14,949 nucleotides of DNA from Myxococcales bacterium. Its GTDB lineage: Bacteria; Myxococcota; Myxococcia; Myxococcales; Myxococcaceae. The notes beneath the pieces were generated by a model. The model had not been told where the DNA came from. It ran no database searches and worked only from the letters and a program-made list of their open reading frames with translations. Positions 7,901 through 14,949 of this stretch are shown in pieces (within the stretch, counting starts at the first letter, position 1; each line of letters opens with the position of its first letter). The translations under genes were made by a program, and so were the position numbers. The DNA lies in contig PMBV01000506.1 of the NCBI GenBank assembly GCA_003153055.1, forward strand, positions 1 through 14,949, given 5' to 3'.

Positions 7901-8133
7901 ATCTCCTTGGGGCGCACGCGATGCGGGTCGACGTAGTTCTCCTTCACGTAGTGCACGACCTTGGTCATCACCTTCAAGGCGGCCAGCTCGTGCGAGCTCT
8001 TGCCGTTGGTCTCGTCCCTCGGGGCGGCGATCGCGTCGGAGGAGGTGAGCGTCAGCGGGGCCCGGTCGTTTCCCGAGAGCGCCCACGCCAAGAGGAGCGC
8101 TCCGATGACGACGGCCCGTCGAACGATGTGCAT
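4981..8133 (-). CDS. S41 (CtpA/Prc-type) periplasmic protease with long multidomain tail
   Basis: This is a 1050-residue member of the C-terminal processing protease family, which cleaves periplasmic proteins near their C-termini. Signal sequence: about 1-20. The CtpA hallmark GMLQTLDPHS is at 157-166, the PDZ domain at about 184-255 and the S41 core at about 275-456. Catalytic residues by family spacing are S389 (GSASASEI), K414 (TFGKG) and Q418, all intact. An acidic, low-complexity linker (about 505-565) leads to two CARDB-like beta-sandwiches (about 620-725 and 735-845; the second opens with CEGCNGDG). An SH3-like stretch (about 862-915), an Ig-like domain (about 938-1030) and a Pro/Lys-rich end follow. 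Typical CtpA proteins are only about 400-550 residues. AAGGA lies 7 nt before the ATG at 8133. The EI24-like gene ends 68 bp upstream. Protease activity is well supported; substrates are unknown. Confidence 0.85.
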   Translation of the reverse strand: MHIVRRAVVIGALLLAWALSGNDRAPLTLTSSDAIAAPRDETNGKSSHELAALKVMTKVVHYVKENYVDPHRVRPKEMMVAALEAVEKSVPDVMVEGSAESGKVRVNVNGKLKDFDISHVDSLWKMSFTMKDIFDFISRNMRPVEDTREIEYAAVNGMLQTLDPHSVLLRPEMYREMKLTTKGEFGGLGFVIQMREGVLTVVKVLPKTPAFRAGIKKDDQILRIGEESTVNMELNEAVSKLRGPVDSRVTITVNRKSWERPQSFTVTRALITIESVQSKLLSRNVGYVRLKNFQGNTTRDLETALGELGEQAKRTGSPAGLKGLVLDLRGNPGGLLDQAIQVSDLFLSSGTIVATVGLSDKLREEKRAHPDDDDDAYPIAVLVNAGSASASEIVAGALKNQNRAVIIGRQTFGKGSVQVLYDFPDESALKLTIAKYLTPGDISIQEVGITPDIQLIPTRVSKDRVDVFAPRKSMGEADLEHHFSNPANAQAAHKRDDVVVREKPADSLKYLKEERVAKADAKDAAKEKAHGPKSALTDSDGAPEEELDDQLDAESQDEVKEDFEVSFARDFIVAAPAVRRDEMLKLGRTFVVEKRQVEEKRIADAISGLGVDWAAGPTPRHVQLSSVLKPGSDKKLVAGESAQLELTVENKGTEAVPRLRAWVESENGFLDRREFLFGLLKPGEKKSWAVTVKTSKDLASRRDGVTVKLQDDSGLLQESVAGELNFVELPRPQFAYSWSVTDSCEGCNGDGLAQRGEDLTLVLDVTNVGAGKALDTFASIRNASDANIFIEKGRFKLGELAVGETKSAKFQLEVKKGYKGDDFGLRVAIIDEPLEEFTADKLIVPVAQDTTMAMEPRKPVVVRLADRSELFAAADSKRPLLRLPKGGLFNEVARGSNVARVELGEGRFAFAKLTDVKDAKGQKAIAPKEVDWISTRTPAQISLNIDPSQGGTVVDTEKFTLSGVVTDRSLLDVFVLVNDQKVFFRGRTPDEGDRLKFSTEVSLKEGNNLLTVVARESQDFASRKTVVVRRRPPPPAVAQKASGEKTEAKP

Positions 8134-8201
8134 GAGTCAGTCCTTCTTTCCTGCGATCAAAGAGAGGCGAACTACGCTTGAACCTAACGAGTCGGATTGG
8201 T

Positions 8202-9020
8202 TCACGAAAGCCCAACCTCGGCGCTCGTGCGGTCGTGTCCCGCCTCGAGGCCACAGTACATCAGAGTGCCGGCGACCACGGCCACCGGCATGAGAAAGAA
8301 ATTCACCACAGGGACCCACAGGATGACGGACAACACGCCGCCGAAACCCATCGCGAGCCCTGGGCGATTCGCGAGCGTCGCGACGACCTCCCCGAATGGG
8401 CGGAGATGGCGGGCCATCGGGTTGGAGAGCTGCTCGGCCGCGAGCCAGAAGGCGGACCAGAGCGTCGACAGGACGAGCCAGAGGGCGCTCCCGATGCCGG
8501 GCACCAGGTGCAGTGGGAGGAGGATGGCGAGGCCCGCGGCCATGAGCGCGAGCCGCGAGAGCGTGTGCGCTACCGACACCACGGTCGCGCGGACCAGGCC
8601 TCCCGAAGCCGACGGGGGCCGACCGCAGAGGGCCTCGGTGGCCTCCGAGAGGGGATCCTGCAGAGGGGCGAGGACCAGGTTGGGCACCGTCAGCGCTCCC
8701 ACCGCGAAGAGGACCACCCACACCAGACCGGTGAGCGTCGCGGTGGCCACTGCGCTCCAGGTGCCAGAGCCGGTGACCAGCCAGGCGGCCAGGGCCTGGC
8801 CCCCCCGCAGGGCGCCCCAAGCGACGGCCAGAAGGCTGACCGCCGTGACCAGCCCGCTCACGATCGACAGGCTCAACAGGGGAGGGCGGAGGACCAGGCC
8901 GAGGGCCTTGAACGGGAGGCTCGCCCCTCGCGCCACGTCGCTCAACAGACTCTTTCGGCGCAGGTCGGGAACGGCGATGGTGGCCATGTCGGAAGTGATG
9001 AGACGCTGGAAGGGGAACAT
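8202..9020 (-). CDS. EI24/CysZ-like multispanning membrane protein
   Basis: The 272-residue product has the EI24 (CysZ-type) layout: a soluble N-terminus with SLPFKALGLVL, membrane segments at about 48-70 and 90-115, then the loop LAPLQDPLSEATEALCGR (about 117-133). More hydrophobic helices follow at about 150-172 and 177-195, and the pair at 222-255 carries the typical PVVNFFLMPVAVVAGT element. CysZ is a sulfate uptake protein, but EI24 proteins are broader, so the transported substrate is not established. Start choice is uncertain. The ATG at 9020 has GGAAGAG 8 nt upstream. The ATG at 8987 (MATIAV) has no such site but would fit if the TATAAT at 9019-9024 is a real -10. It runs head to head with glutamate-cysteine ligase and upstream of the S41 protease. 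Confidence 0.72.
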   Translation of the reverse strand: MFPFQRLITSDMATIAVPDLRRKSLLSDVARGASLPFKALGLVLRPPLLSLSIVSGLVTAVSLLAVAWGALRGGQALAAWLVTGSGTWSAVATATLTGLVWVVLFAVGALTVPNLVLAPLQDPLSEATEALCGRPPSASGGLVRATVVSVAHTLSRLALMAAGLAILLPLHLVPGIGSALWLVLSTLWSAFWLAAEQLSNPMARHLRPFGEVVATLANRPGLAMGFGGVLSVILWVPVVNFFLMPVAVVAGTLMYCGLEAGHDRTSAEVGLS

Positions 9021-9047
9021 TATATGGGCTCTTCCATTCCATGTCGC
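9019..9047 (-). promoter_or_regulatory. Possible promoter for the EI24-like gene
   Basis: On the minus strand a perfect TATAAT (9019-9024) lies 17 bp from GCGACA (9042-9047), which matches 4 of 6 bases of the -35 consensus. Transcription would start near 9012, which favours the EI24 ATG at 8987 over 9020. The same AT-rich island reads TATATG on the plus strand and could also serve the divergent ligase gene. An A/T hexamer is conspicuous in this GC-rich DNA, but the call rests on pattern alone. Confidence 0.3.
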
Positions 9048-10387
9048 TCGATACCGACCAGTCCGCAGGCGAGGTGTTGACTCGAGTCGACCAACTGGTC
9101 TCGACGCTGCGCGCCGGCGAGCGTGGGCAGGGCCCCCTGTTGGTCGGTCTGGAGCACGAGAAGCTCCTGTTCCCCCAGGCTGGCTTCGGCCCGGTGGCTT
9201 ACGAGGGGGCCTCGGGTGTGCGGGCGGTGCTCGAGGCTTTCGGGTCCCTCGGCTACAGCGAGTTCCGCGAGGGGCCGAGTCGGCCGCCCATTGCCATGGT
9301 GCGCGGGGTCGAGACCATCTCCCTCGAGCCCGGGGGCCAGCTCGAGCTGTCGGGGAGCCCCTTTCGCACTGCCCGCGAGGCCCACCTTGAGAACCTCCGG
9401 CACGTCGAGGCGCTCAAGGCCGTGGTGGGGCGCCTGGGCCTGAGAGTCGTGGGCCTCGGCTACCGGCCCTTCGTCGACCTCGACGACATGCCGTGGATGC
9501 CGAAGACTCGGTACCGGGTGATGCGCGAGACGCTGGTGAATCGGGGGCGCCTGGCCCGAGCGATGATGCTGATGACGGCCACCGGGCAAGTCAGCCTCGA
9601 CTGGCGCGATGAGGCCGACTGCGTGAAGAAGGTGCTGGCGTCGGCGCGAATCTCGCCGATCCTCGTCGCCCTCTTCGCCAACAGCCCCATCGCCAACGGA
9701 GCGCTGACCGGCTACCAGTCGTGGCGCAGCCGGGTGTGGAACGAAGTCGATGTGGCGCGCTGTGGCTACCCCGAGGCCATGCTCGACGGCTCGTTCTCCT
9801 ACCGAGCCTATGTGGAGTGGGCGATGGACGCGCCCATGCTGTTCCTCCGCCGCCACGGTCAGTACCTCGACCCCCGGGCCACTTTCCGCCAGCTCTTCGA
9901 GCGGGGCTGGGAGGGCGAGCGGCTCACCATGAGTGACTGGGTCGATCACCTCTCGACCATGTTCCCCGAGGTGAGGCTCAAGAAGATCATCGAGATTCGC
10001 TCGGCCGACGGGAACGACCCGGCGATGACTGGCGCGCTGACGGCGCTGATGCGCGGGCTCCTGTACGATTCCACGGCGCTCGACGAGACGAGTCGCCTCT
10101 TGCCGCCATCGAGCCCCCTCAAGCATCGCGAGCTGCACGCCGCCGCGCAGGTGTCGGGCCTGGCTGCGCGCGTGGGCGTGGGCACCCTGGCCGACTTTGC
10201 GCGTGAGCTGGTGGGCATCGCCCGTCGTGGCCTCGATCGCCTCGATGGCCCGCACGGCCTCGATGCGCCGATCCTCGAACCGCTGGAGGAGATCGCTCGC
10301 ACCGGCCGCTCTCGGGCTTCCGAGGTCATCGCTCGCTTCGAGACCGAGAAAGACCCGTCGGTGTTTCTCCAGGCCTTCGAGATGTGA
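9041..10387 (+). CDS. gshA: Glutamate-cysteine ligase, plant/proteobacterial (GCS2-like) type
   Basis: The 448-residue product matches the plant-type glutamate-cysteine ligase family, which makes gamma-glutamylcysteine from glutamate, cysteine and ATP, the first step to glutathione. Visible landmarks are GLEHEK (36-41, metal/ATP site region), EPGGQLELSG (96-105), MPKTRYRVM (153-161), MMLMTATGQVSLDW (175-188), WNEVDVARCG (233-242) and PEVRLKKIIEIRSAD (309-323). These occur in the expected order, and the length is normal (about 450). The start is the ATG at 9041; no strong ribosome-binding site precedes it, and the divergent EI24 ATG is only 20 bp away. No glutathione synthetase is in the window. 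An EgtA-like role in ergothioneine synthesis is the main alternative, but the motifs fit glutathione-type enzymes better. It converges on the Hsp70-like gene with 4 bp between stops. Confidence 0.87.
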   Translation: MSLDTDQSAGEVLTRVDQLVSTLRAGERGQGPLLVGLEHEKLLFPQAGFGPVAYEGASGVRAVLEAFGSLGYSEFREGPSRPPIAMVRGVETISLEPGGQLELSGSPFRTAREAHLENLRHVEALKAVVGRLGLRVVGLGYRPFVDLDDMPWMPKTRYRVMRETLVNRGRLARAMMLMTATGQVSLDWRDEADCVKKVLASARISPILVALFANSPIANGALTGYQSWRSRVWNEVDVARCGYPEAMLDGSFSYRAYVEWAMDAPMLFLRRHGQYLDPRATFRQLFERGWEGERLTMSDWVDHLSTMFPEVRLKKIIEIRSADGNDPAMTGALTALMRGLLYDSTALDETSRLLPPSSPLKHRELHAAAQVSGLAARVGVGTLADFARELVGIARRGLDRLDGPHGLDAPILEPLEEIARTGRSRASEVIARFETEKDPSVFLQAFEM

Positions 10388-10391
10388 GCGA

Positions 10392-12476
10392 CTACCCTCC
10401 GAAGAACCGCTTGAGGCCCCCGAAGAGCCCTTGTGGCGCTGGGCGCGTGGCTCGTGGGTCGCCGAGCGTCGCGGCGGCCAGATGCCGGGCGAGGGCCTCG
10501 GGGTCGGCGGCGGAGCTGTCGAAGTGCGCCTCGACCGGTTGCCCACCGGGTGAACGGGCCGACAGCGCCAGACGACCGTCAGCCGAGACCGAGAAGCGAA
10601 CCTCCAGGTCTCCGTCGCGCTCGGCGGTGGTGGTGAGGACCCCGAGGTACTCGTTGTCGGGCGCGTGGGCCGACGTCCCTTGGTACACCGCGACGGACAG
10701 CTCGACGTGGCCTCGGGCTGGCACGGCGAGCGTCTTCTCGGCCGGCAGTCGCGTGTTCTGCTCGAGGACCTTGTGGAACCCGCCCCCGGCGACGGCGACC
10801 CCGATGGGGGCTCCGAGCACTTCGAACAGGGCGAGCCCGCGCTTCCCCTGGCTGCGTTGGACCAGTGAGTGACCGAACAGTGCCGCGCCGATGGCTGGAG
10901 CCTCGTCGGGGTCCAGCGCGGTGCTCGGGGGCCGGCCCATGAGCTGCTCCAAGCGAGCGCGCACCGCAACGGCGCCCCGGTCCGTACCGGTGACCAAGAG
11001 CTCGTCCAAGCTCCCCGGTTGAAGCCCCGCCGCCAGGAGGATGCCGCGGGTCGCCTCCACCGCGCGCTCGACGGCCTGGCGGAGCGGCTCGTCATCGAGT
11101 CCTCCCTCCGCTGTCGGCTGAGCGGTGCCTCGCTGTTCCAGGTCGCGGACACCGAGGAGGTCACCGCCCCCGGCGCACACCACCTCGACGTCCTCGCCGG
11201 TGATCTCCACCACCGCTGCTCCGAAGGCACCCGCGGCCCAGTCGAAGACCAGCACTCGCTTTCGAGCCAACCCCCGCCCGAAGCCGAAGGCCATCGCGGC
11301 GGCGGAGGGGTCGTTGAGCAGCGTCACCACCGCGAGGCCGGCGAGGCTCCCGGCTCGTAGCAGCGCCGAGCGCTGGTGCGCGGTGTACCAGAGCGGGGCG
11401 CATACCACCGCTCGCGACAGGGCCCGCCCCACCATGGCCTCGGCAGCGGTCTTGAGCACCCGCAGCAGCTCGGCGATCAGCTCGGCGATGGCGCGAGGCC
11501 CTTCACCCAATTCGATGGCCGTGTCGCCCTCCGCGTCGGCCCGCAGCCGGGAGGTCGCGACGCCCGGCAGCACCTCGGACCCCTTCGAGACCCGTCGGCC
11601 CAGGAGGCGCTCGAGGCCGACCACCGAGCGCTCGGTCGCGACCGATCGAGCGGCGGTCCCGGTGACGAGCGCGCCAGAGGCATCAATGGCGACAATGGAG
11701 GGGAGCGCCGTCGCGCCACCTTCCGACGGGAGTGGGACGAGCCGGGCCCTGCCGTCCACGAAGACGGCTGCTCGGCACTGGGCGTCACCGAGGTCGATGC
11801 CCAAGACGAGGTCGGGCTCCGGGAGCCTTCGAGGCGGCACCGGGACGCTCGCGCGCTCGACCGCCGGCTCCTGGTTCCTCACGGGCTTGAGGGTTCGAGC
11901 TGGACCTGACGGCTGTGGCGGAGCCTCGACCCAGTCGGCAGCGAGCGGTTGGATGGTCACGGCCGGCACCGGCGAGAGGCTGGCGAGGCGCGGCGAAGAG
12001 GGGTTCGAGCGCGGAGGCGATGGGGCCGGGGGCGCGGCCTGCTCGGGCGCCGTGAGCCATTGAGGGAGGACCCCGAGCTCCTCGCTCGGTGCTCCGGGAG
12101 ACGCGGGCGGGGCCTGGACTGGAGCCGGCGCGCCTTGGGGCGTGGAGTCGGCGCGGAGCGAGAGGATGCGATCGATGAGCGCCTTGGTGCGGCCGTCGAC
12201 TCGGGTGAGGCGAACCATCATGCCCTGGCGCCCCGGCTGGGGCTCGGCCCTCAGCTCCTGGACGACACCCTCGCCACGCATCAACCGCGAGTTGTCGCTC
12301 AGCACCAGCTCGAAGGTGAGGGCCGTGTCGACCGGCTTGGGCGATCGGGTGGCGATGAACAGGGTGCTGCGCGCCACGTGGAGGCCGTAGCGGGTGATGA
12401 ACTCAGCCTCGGTCGCGAACGGGAGCCGGATCCGCAGCGGGACCTTCTTCGGCTCGTTCGAGGGCGGCGACGTCAT
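10392..12476 (-). CDS. PilZ-like domain fused to a degenerate Hsp70/DnaK-like protein
   Basis: This 694-residue product combines three parts. Residues about 12-108 resemble the PilZ-like Myxococcus paralogous domain (TIGR02266 type: FITRYGLHVARSTLFIATRS, LMRGEGVVQEL). A Pro/Ala-rich linker spans about 110-218. From 223 the protein is Hsp70-like: phosphate-1 LGIDLGDAQCRAAV, LPSIVAI, NDPSAAAMAFGFG (388-400), FDWAAGAFGAAVV (411-423), VTGTDRGAVAV (495-505), DPDEAPAIGAALFG (522-535), then a substrate-binding-like beta domain (about 545-650) and no helical lid. Key nucleotide-binding motifs are altered: GIDLGTTN has become GIDLGDAQ, and DLGGGTFD has become DWAAGAFG. Subdomain IIB is also shorter than in DnaK. 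It is therefore probably a regulatory or binding protein, not an ATP-driven chaperone. It lies downstream of alaS on the same strand. The ATG at 12476 has a poor ribosome-binding site, and its ATGA overlaps the stop of a small frame. Confidence 0.8.
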   Translation of the reverse strand: MTSPPSNEPKKVPLRIRLPFATEAEFITRYGLHVARSTLFIATRSPKPVDTALTFELVLSDNSRLMRGEGVVQELRAEPQPGRQGMMVRLTRVDGRTKALIDRILSLRADSTPQGAPAPVQAPPASPGAPSEELGVLPQWLTAPEQAAPPAPSPPRSNPSSPRLASLSPVPAVTIQPLAADWVEAPPQPSGPARTLKPVRNQEPAVERASVPVPPRRLPEPDLVLGIDLGDAQCRAAVFVDGRARLVPLPSEGGATALPSIVAIDASGALVTGTAARSVATERSVVGLERLLGRRVSKGSEVLPGVATSRLRADAEGDTAIELGEGPRAIAELIAELLRVLKTAAEAMVGRALSRAVVCAPLWYTAHQRSALLRAGSLAGLAVVTLLNDPSAAAMAFGFGRGLARKRVLVFDWAAGAFGAAVVEITGEDVEVVCAGGGDLLGVRDLEQRGTAQPTAEGGLDDEPLRQAVERAVEATRGILLAAGLQPGSLDELLVTGTDRGAVAVRARLEQLMGRPPSTALDPDEAPAIGAALFGHSLVQRSQGKRGLALFEVLGAPIGVAVAGGGFHKVLEQNTRLPAEKTLAVPARGHVELSVAVYQGTSAHAPDNEYLGVLTTTAERDGDLEVRFSVSADGRLALSARSPGGQPVEAHFDSSAADPEALARHLAAATLGDPRATRPAPQGLFGGLKRFFGG

Positions 12477-12556
12477 TCCAGAGGCAGTTCTACCCTGCTC
12501 CCGGCTGGACTCAGAGCCATCTTGAGGTCCGGCCCCAGCACCCCGCCGACCCTCAT
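12473..12556 (-). CDS. Possible 27-residue leader peptide between alaS and the Hsp70-like gene
   Basis: A 27-codon frame (MRVGGVLGPDLKMALSPAGS, then RVELPLE) starts at an ATG overlapping the alaS stop (ATGA, 12556-12553). It ends at a TGA overlapping the Hsp70-like start (ATGA, 12476-12473). It fills the 76-bp gap exactly. AGGTGG lies about 10 nt before its ATG, while the Hsp70-like ATG has no clear site of its own, so translational coupling is possible. The peptide matches nothing I know. Chance is a real alternative, because stop codons are rare in this GC-rich frame, which stays open far back into alaS. Confidence 0.22.
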   Translation of the reverse strand: MRVGGVLGPDLKMALSPAGSRVELPLE

Positions 12557-14949
12557 GCCTCTTTCACCACCTCGAAGAGCCTCTCGAAGGCTCGCTCGAC
12601 GCCGCTGGCATCGGTCCCTCCGGCCTGGGCCATCTCGGGCTTGCCTCCGCCCTTGCCGCCCACCTCGGGGGCCATGCGCCGAATGGCGTCGCTGGCCTTG
12701 AAGCCCTTCTCGACCAGATCCTTGGTGGCGGCGACGAGGATGAGCGCCTTGCCGTCGGCCGTGGCCCCGCCCAGCGCGACGACCCCGGAGCGGAGCTGAT
12801 CGCGGAACCGGTCGGCCAACTGCCGCAGCACGTTGGCGTCGGCGGGGTCGATGCGTTGCGTCAGCACCTTGATGCCGTTGAGCTCGCGCACGCTCTCGGC
12901 GGCCTTGCTGTTGCCGGCCTGGGCTTTGAGCTGCGTCTCCTCGAGCGTCTTCTCGAGCTCCTTCACTCGCTTCTGGGTGGCCTCGATGCGCCGGGTGAGC
13001 TCGGTGGTCGGTGCCTTGAAGAGGTCGGCCGCCCGTTTGAGTTGGTGCTCCTGGTCTCGCAGGTGGGCCATGGCCGCGGCTCCGGTGAGGCCCACGATGC
13101 GGCGGACGCCAGAGGCCACCGATGATTCCTGGGTGATTTTGAACAGGCCGATGTCTCCCGAACGGCGCACGTGGGTGCCACCGCACAACTCGGTGGACTC
13201 GTGGTGCACCGTCACGACCCGCACCTTCTCTCCGTACTTCTCGCCGAACAGGGCGACGGCGCCCGCGGCCTTGGCCTCCGCCAGCCCCATGACTCGGGTG
13301 GAGGACTCGTCGTTCTCGCGGATCCACTGGTTGACCAGATCTTCGACCTGCTCCTGCTCCTCAGGGCTGACCGGGCTGAAGTGGGAAAAGTCGAAGCGCA
13401 GGGAGTCGGGGTACACCACCGAGCCCTTCTGGTTGACGTTGTTCCCCAGGACCACCTTCAGGGCCTTGTGCATCAAGTGGGTCGCCGAGTGGTTGGCCCG
13501 AATGCGGTCTCGACGCTCCTGGTCGACCGTCAAGGTGACCGCGTCGCCGACCGAGATCGTCCCTCCGCGCACCGTGCCCACGTGGACCCAGAGGGTGGCC
13601 ACCGGCTTCTGCGTGTCGGTCACCTCGAGCTCGAGCCCGGGGCCCTTCACCCACCCGGTGTCACCCACCTGACCGCCAGATTCGCCGTAGAACGGGGTCT
13701 GGTCGACGATGAGCTCGATCTGCTCGCCCTTGCTGGCCCGCTCCACGGGAGCCCCGTCGCGGACGATGGCCAGCACCTTGGCCGAGCCGGCCACGCCTGG
13801 GCCGTCGTAGCCGAGGAACCGGGTGGCCGGGAGCGAGCCCGCCAGCTTCATGTGCAGATCGCCGATGCCCTGCGTCTGAGACAGGGGGCCGTCGGCGTTG
13901 CGGTTGCGCTCGATGTCCAGGAGCGCCTCGAAGCGGGCGTGATCGACGCTGTACCCTTCTTCCTTGGCGATGATCTCGGTGAGGTCCTTGGGGAAGCCGT
14001 AGGTCTGGTGGAGATCCCACACCACGTCGCCGCTGAGCACCTTCTCTCCCAGCGAGCTCAGCCGGCCGATCTCCACAGCGATGACCGCGCGCCCCCGGTG
14101 GAGCGTGCGTCGAAATGACTCTTCTTCGTGTCGCGCAACCTCGACGATGAAGGAGCGCTTCTCTTCCAGCTCGGGGTAGGCGTCATGCATGCCGTCGACG
14201 ACGGCCTCGACGCAGCGGGGGAAGAACACCTCCTCCGAGAGGCCGAGGTGTTGATCTCCGTTGCGGATCGCCCGCCGCATGATCCGCCGGAGCACGTAGC
14301 CACGCCCTTCGTTGGACGGCTGCACTCCGTCGGCGACCAGGAACGCGGTCGCGCGCGCGTGATCGGCGATGACCCGCATGGCCGCGTCGCTCAACGACTC
14401 CCATGAGCCGCCATAGCGCTTGCCCGACAGGCTCTCGACGCGTCCGATGATCGGCGCGAAGAGGTCGATGTCGTAGTTCGACTTCTTGCCCTGCACCACG
14501 CTGGTCACCCGCTCGAGCCCCGCGCCGGTGTCGATGGAGGGTTTGGGCAGGGCAATCAGCGGGCCCCCGGCGGTCTTCCGCTCGAACTGCATGAAGACGA
14601 GGTTCCAGATCTCGAGCCAGTTGTCGGTCTCGCCCGCGTGGTCGCCGGCCTTCACGGGGTGATCCGGCAGGTAGTAGTAGATCTCCGAGCAGGGCCCGCA
14701 GGGGCCGGTCTCGCCCATGGCCCAGAAGTTGTCCTTGAGGCCGAGCCGGCGGATCCGCTCTTTGGGGACTCCAGCCTTGGCCCACAGGTCGGCCGCCTCG
14801 TCGTCGGCCGGGACGCCTTCCTCACCCTTGAACACCGTCACCGACAGCTTCTCGACGGGAATGCCGAGCACCTTGGTGACGAACTCCCAGGCCCAGGAGA
14901 TGGCGTCGGCCTTGAAGTAGTCTCCGAAGCTGAAGTTCCCCAGCATCTC
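12553..14949 (-). CDS. alaS: Alanyl-tRNA synthetase (5' end outside window)
   Basis: The visible 798 codons are AlaS from within the catalytic domain to the end. It charges tRNA-Ala and clears mischarged Ser and Gly. The visible part begins E-MLGNFSFGDYFK (class II motif 2 region). Then come the FWAMGETGPCGPCSEIY loop, SIDTGAGLERV (motif 3 region) and RRIMRRAIRNG. The editing domain has its zinc ligands H486xxxH490 (NHSATH) and C588xxxH592 (CGGTH), counting from the Met at 14946. A coiled-coil linker spans about 645-680, and the C-Ala domain ends with the Gly-rich GGKGGGKPEMAQAGG. About 80 N-terminal residues lie beyond 14949, which would give a normal total of about 880. No frameshift or missing motif is seen. 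The Hsp70-like gene follows 76 bp downstream. Confidence 0.97.
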   Translation of the reverse strand, partial: EMLGNFSFGDYFKADAISWAWEFVTKVLGIPVEKLSVTVFKGEEGVPADDEAADLWAKAGVPKERIRRLGLKDNFWAMGETGPCGPCSEIYYYLPDHPVKAGDHAGETDNWLEIWNLVFMQFERKTAGGPLIALPKPSIDTGAGLERVTSVVQGKKSNYDIDLFAPIIGRVESLSGKRYGGSWESLSDAAMRVIADHARATAFLVADGVQPSNEGRGYVLRRIMRRAIRNGDQHLGLSEEVFFPRCVEAVVDGMHDAYPELEEKRSFIVEVARHEEESFRRTLHRGRAVIAVEIGRLSSLGEKVLSGDVVWDLHQTYGFPKDLTEIIAKEEGYSVDHARFEALLDIERNRNADGPLSQTQGIGDLHMKLAGSLPATRFLGYDGPGVAGSAKVLAIVRDGAPVERASKGEQIELIVDQTPFYGESGGQVGDTGWVKGPGLELEVTDTQKPVATLWVHVGTVRGGTISVGDAVTLTVDQERRDRIRANHSATHLMHKALKVVLGNNVNQKGSVVYPDSLRFDFSHFSPVSPEEQEQVEDLVNQWIRENDESSTRVMGLAEAKAAGAVALFGEKYGEKVRVVTVHHESTELCGGTHVRRSGDIGLFKITQESSVASGVRRIVGLTGAAAMAHLRDQEHQLKRAADLFKAPTTELTRRIEATQKRVKELEKTLEETQLKAQAGNSKAAESVRELNGIKVLTQRIDPADANVLRQLADRFRDQLRSGVVALGGATADGKALILVAATKDLVEKGFKASDAIRRMAPEVGGKGGGKPEMAQAGGTDASGVERAFERLFEVVKEA

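Noticed and set aside
6271..8181. Long open frame (636 codons) on the plus strand, opposite the S41 protease gene
   Set aside because: It is a shadow of GC-rich codon use. Its translation is low-complexity and rich in His, Arg, Leu, Asp and Val with no domain, while the minus strand encodes a clear catalytic S41 protease.
8134..8201. Promoter in the 68-bp gap between the EI24-like and S41 genes
   Set aside because: No -35/-10 pair at proper spacing is visible. Only the AAGGA ribosome-binding site before the protease ATG is clear.
10388..10391. Terminator between the convergent glutamate-cysteine ligase and Hsp70-like genes
   Set aside because: Only 4 bp separate the stops and no hairpin with a T-run is visible; any terminator must lie inside coding sequence, which I could not support.
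9020..11230. Long open frame (736 codons) on the minus strand across the glutamate-cysteine ligase and the end of the Hsp70-like gene
   Set aside because: It overlaps two well-supported genes in other frames, has Arg/Ser/Pro-rich low-complexity sequence and no recognisable motif.
1..14949. tRNA, rRNA, CRISPR array, insertion sequence, integrase, toxin-antitoxin or defence genes
   Set aside because: I looked on both strands and saw no cloverleaf-like segment, spaced repeat array, transposase motif or terminal inverted repeats. Coding density is high with ordinary gene families throughout.

Overview
The window looks like ordinary chromosomal DNA of a myxobacterium (Myxococcota, probably suborder Cystobacterineae). 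Four things point there: uniformly high GC with GC-rich third codon positions; an MJ0042-type zinc-ribbon protein with FDFS repeats; a PilZ-like domain of the Myxococcus paralogous type fused to an Hsp70-like protein; and a very large S41 protease with a multidomain tail. No tRNA, rRNA, CRISPR array, insertion sequence, integrase or phage gene is visible, and no gene looks foreign by composition. The genus is an inference.

Layout. At the left, a PhaR-type polyhydroxyalkanoate regulator (minus) diverges from a two-gene unit (plus): a membrane-anchored zinc-ribbon protein and an alpha-helical hypothetical protein. A small TatA-like protein (minus) converges on that unit and diverges from a cytoplasmic glycerophosphodiester phosphodiesterase (plus). 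Next comes a minus-strand block, in transcription order an EI24/CysZ-like membrane protein, a 1050-residue S41 (CtpA/Prc) protease and a predicted outer-membrane beta-barrel. This may be one envelope-related transcription unit. The EI24 gene starts head to head, within about 20 bp, with a plant-type glutamate-cysteine ligase (plus). At the right, alaS (minus; its 5' end lies beyond the window) is followed by a PilZ/Hsp70-like fusion on the same strand.

Functions. The window mixes housekeeping (alaS, glutamate-cysteine ligase, TatA, phosphodiesterase) with lineage-specific envelope and regulatory proteins. The most unusual protein is the Hsp70-like one: its nucleotide-binding motifs are degenerate and subdomain IIB is shortened, so it is probably not a working ATP-driven chaperone. 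Between alaS and that gene sits a 27-codon frame tiled by ATGA overlaps at both ends, which could couple their translation. The other signals are small: a 14-bp tandem duplication that duplicates the tatA stop codon, inverted repeats in the phaR divergent region, an AT-rich promoter-like island between the EI24 and glutamate-cysteine ligase genes, and hairpins at the end of the phosphodiesterase gene. I found no convincing new multi-gene system.
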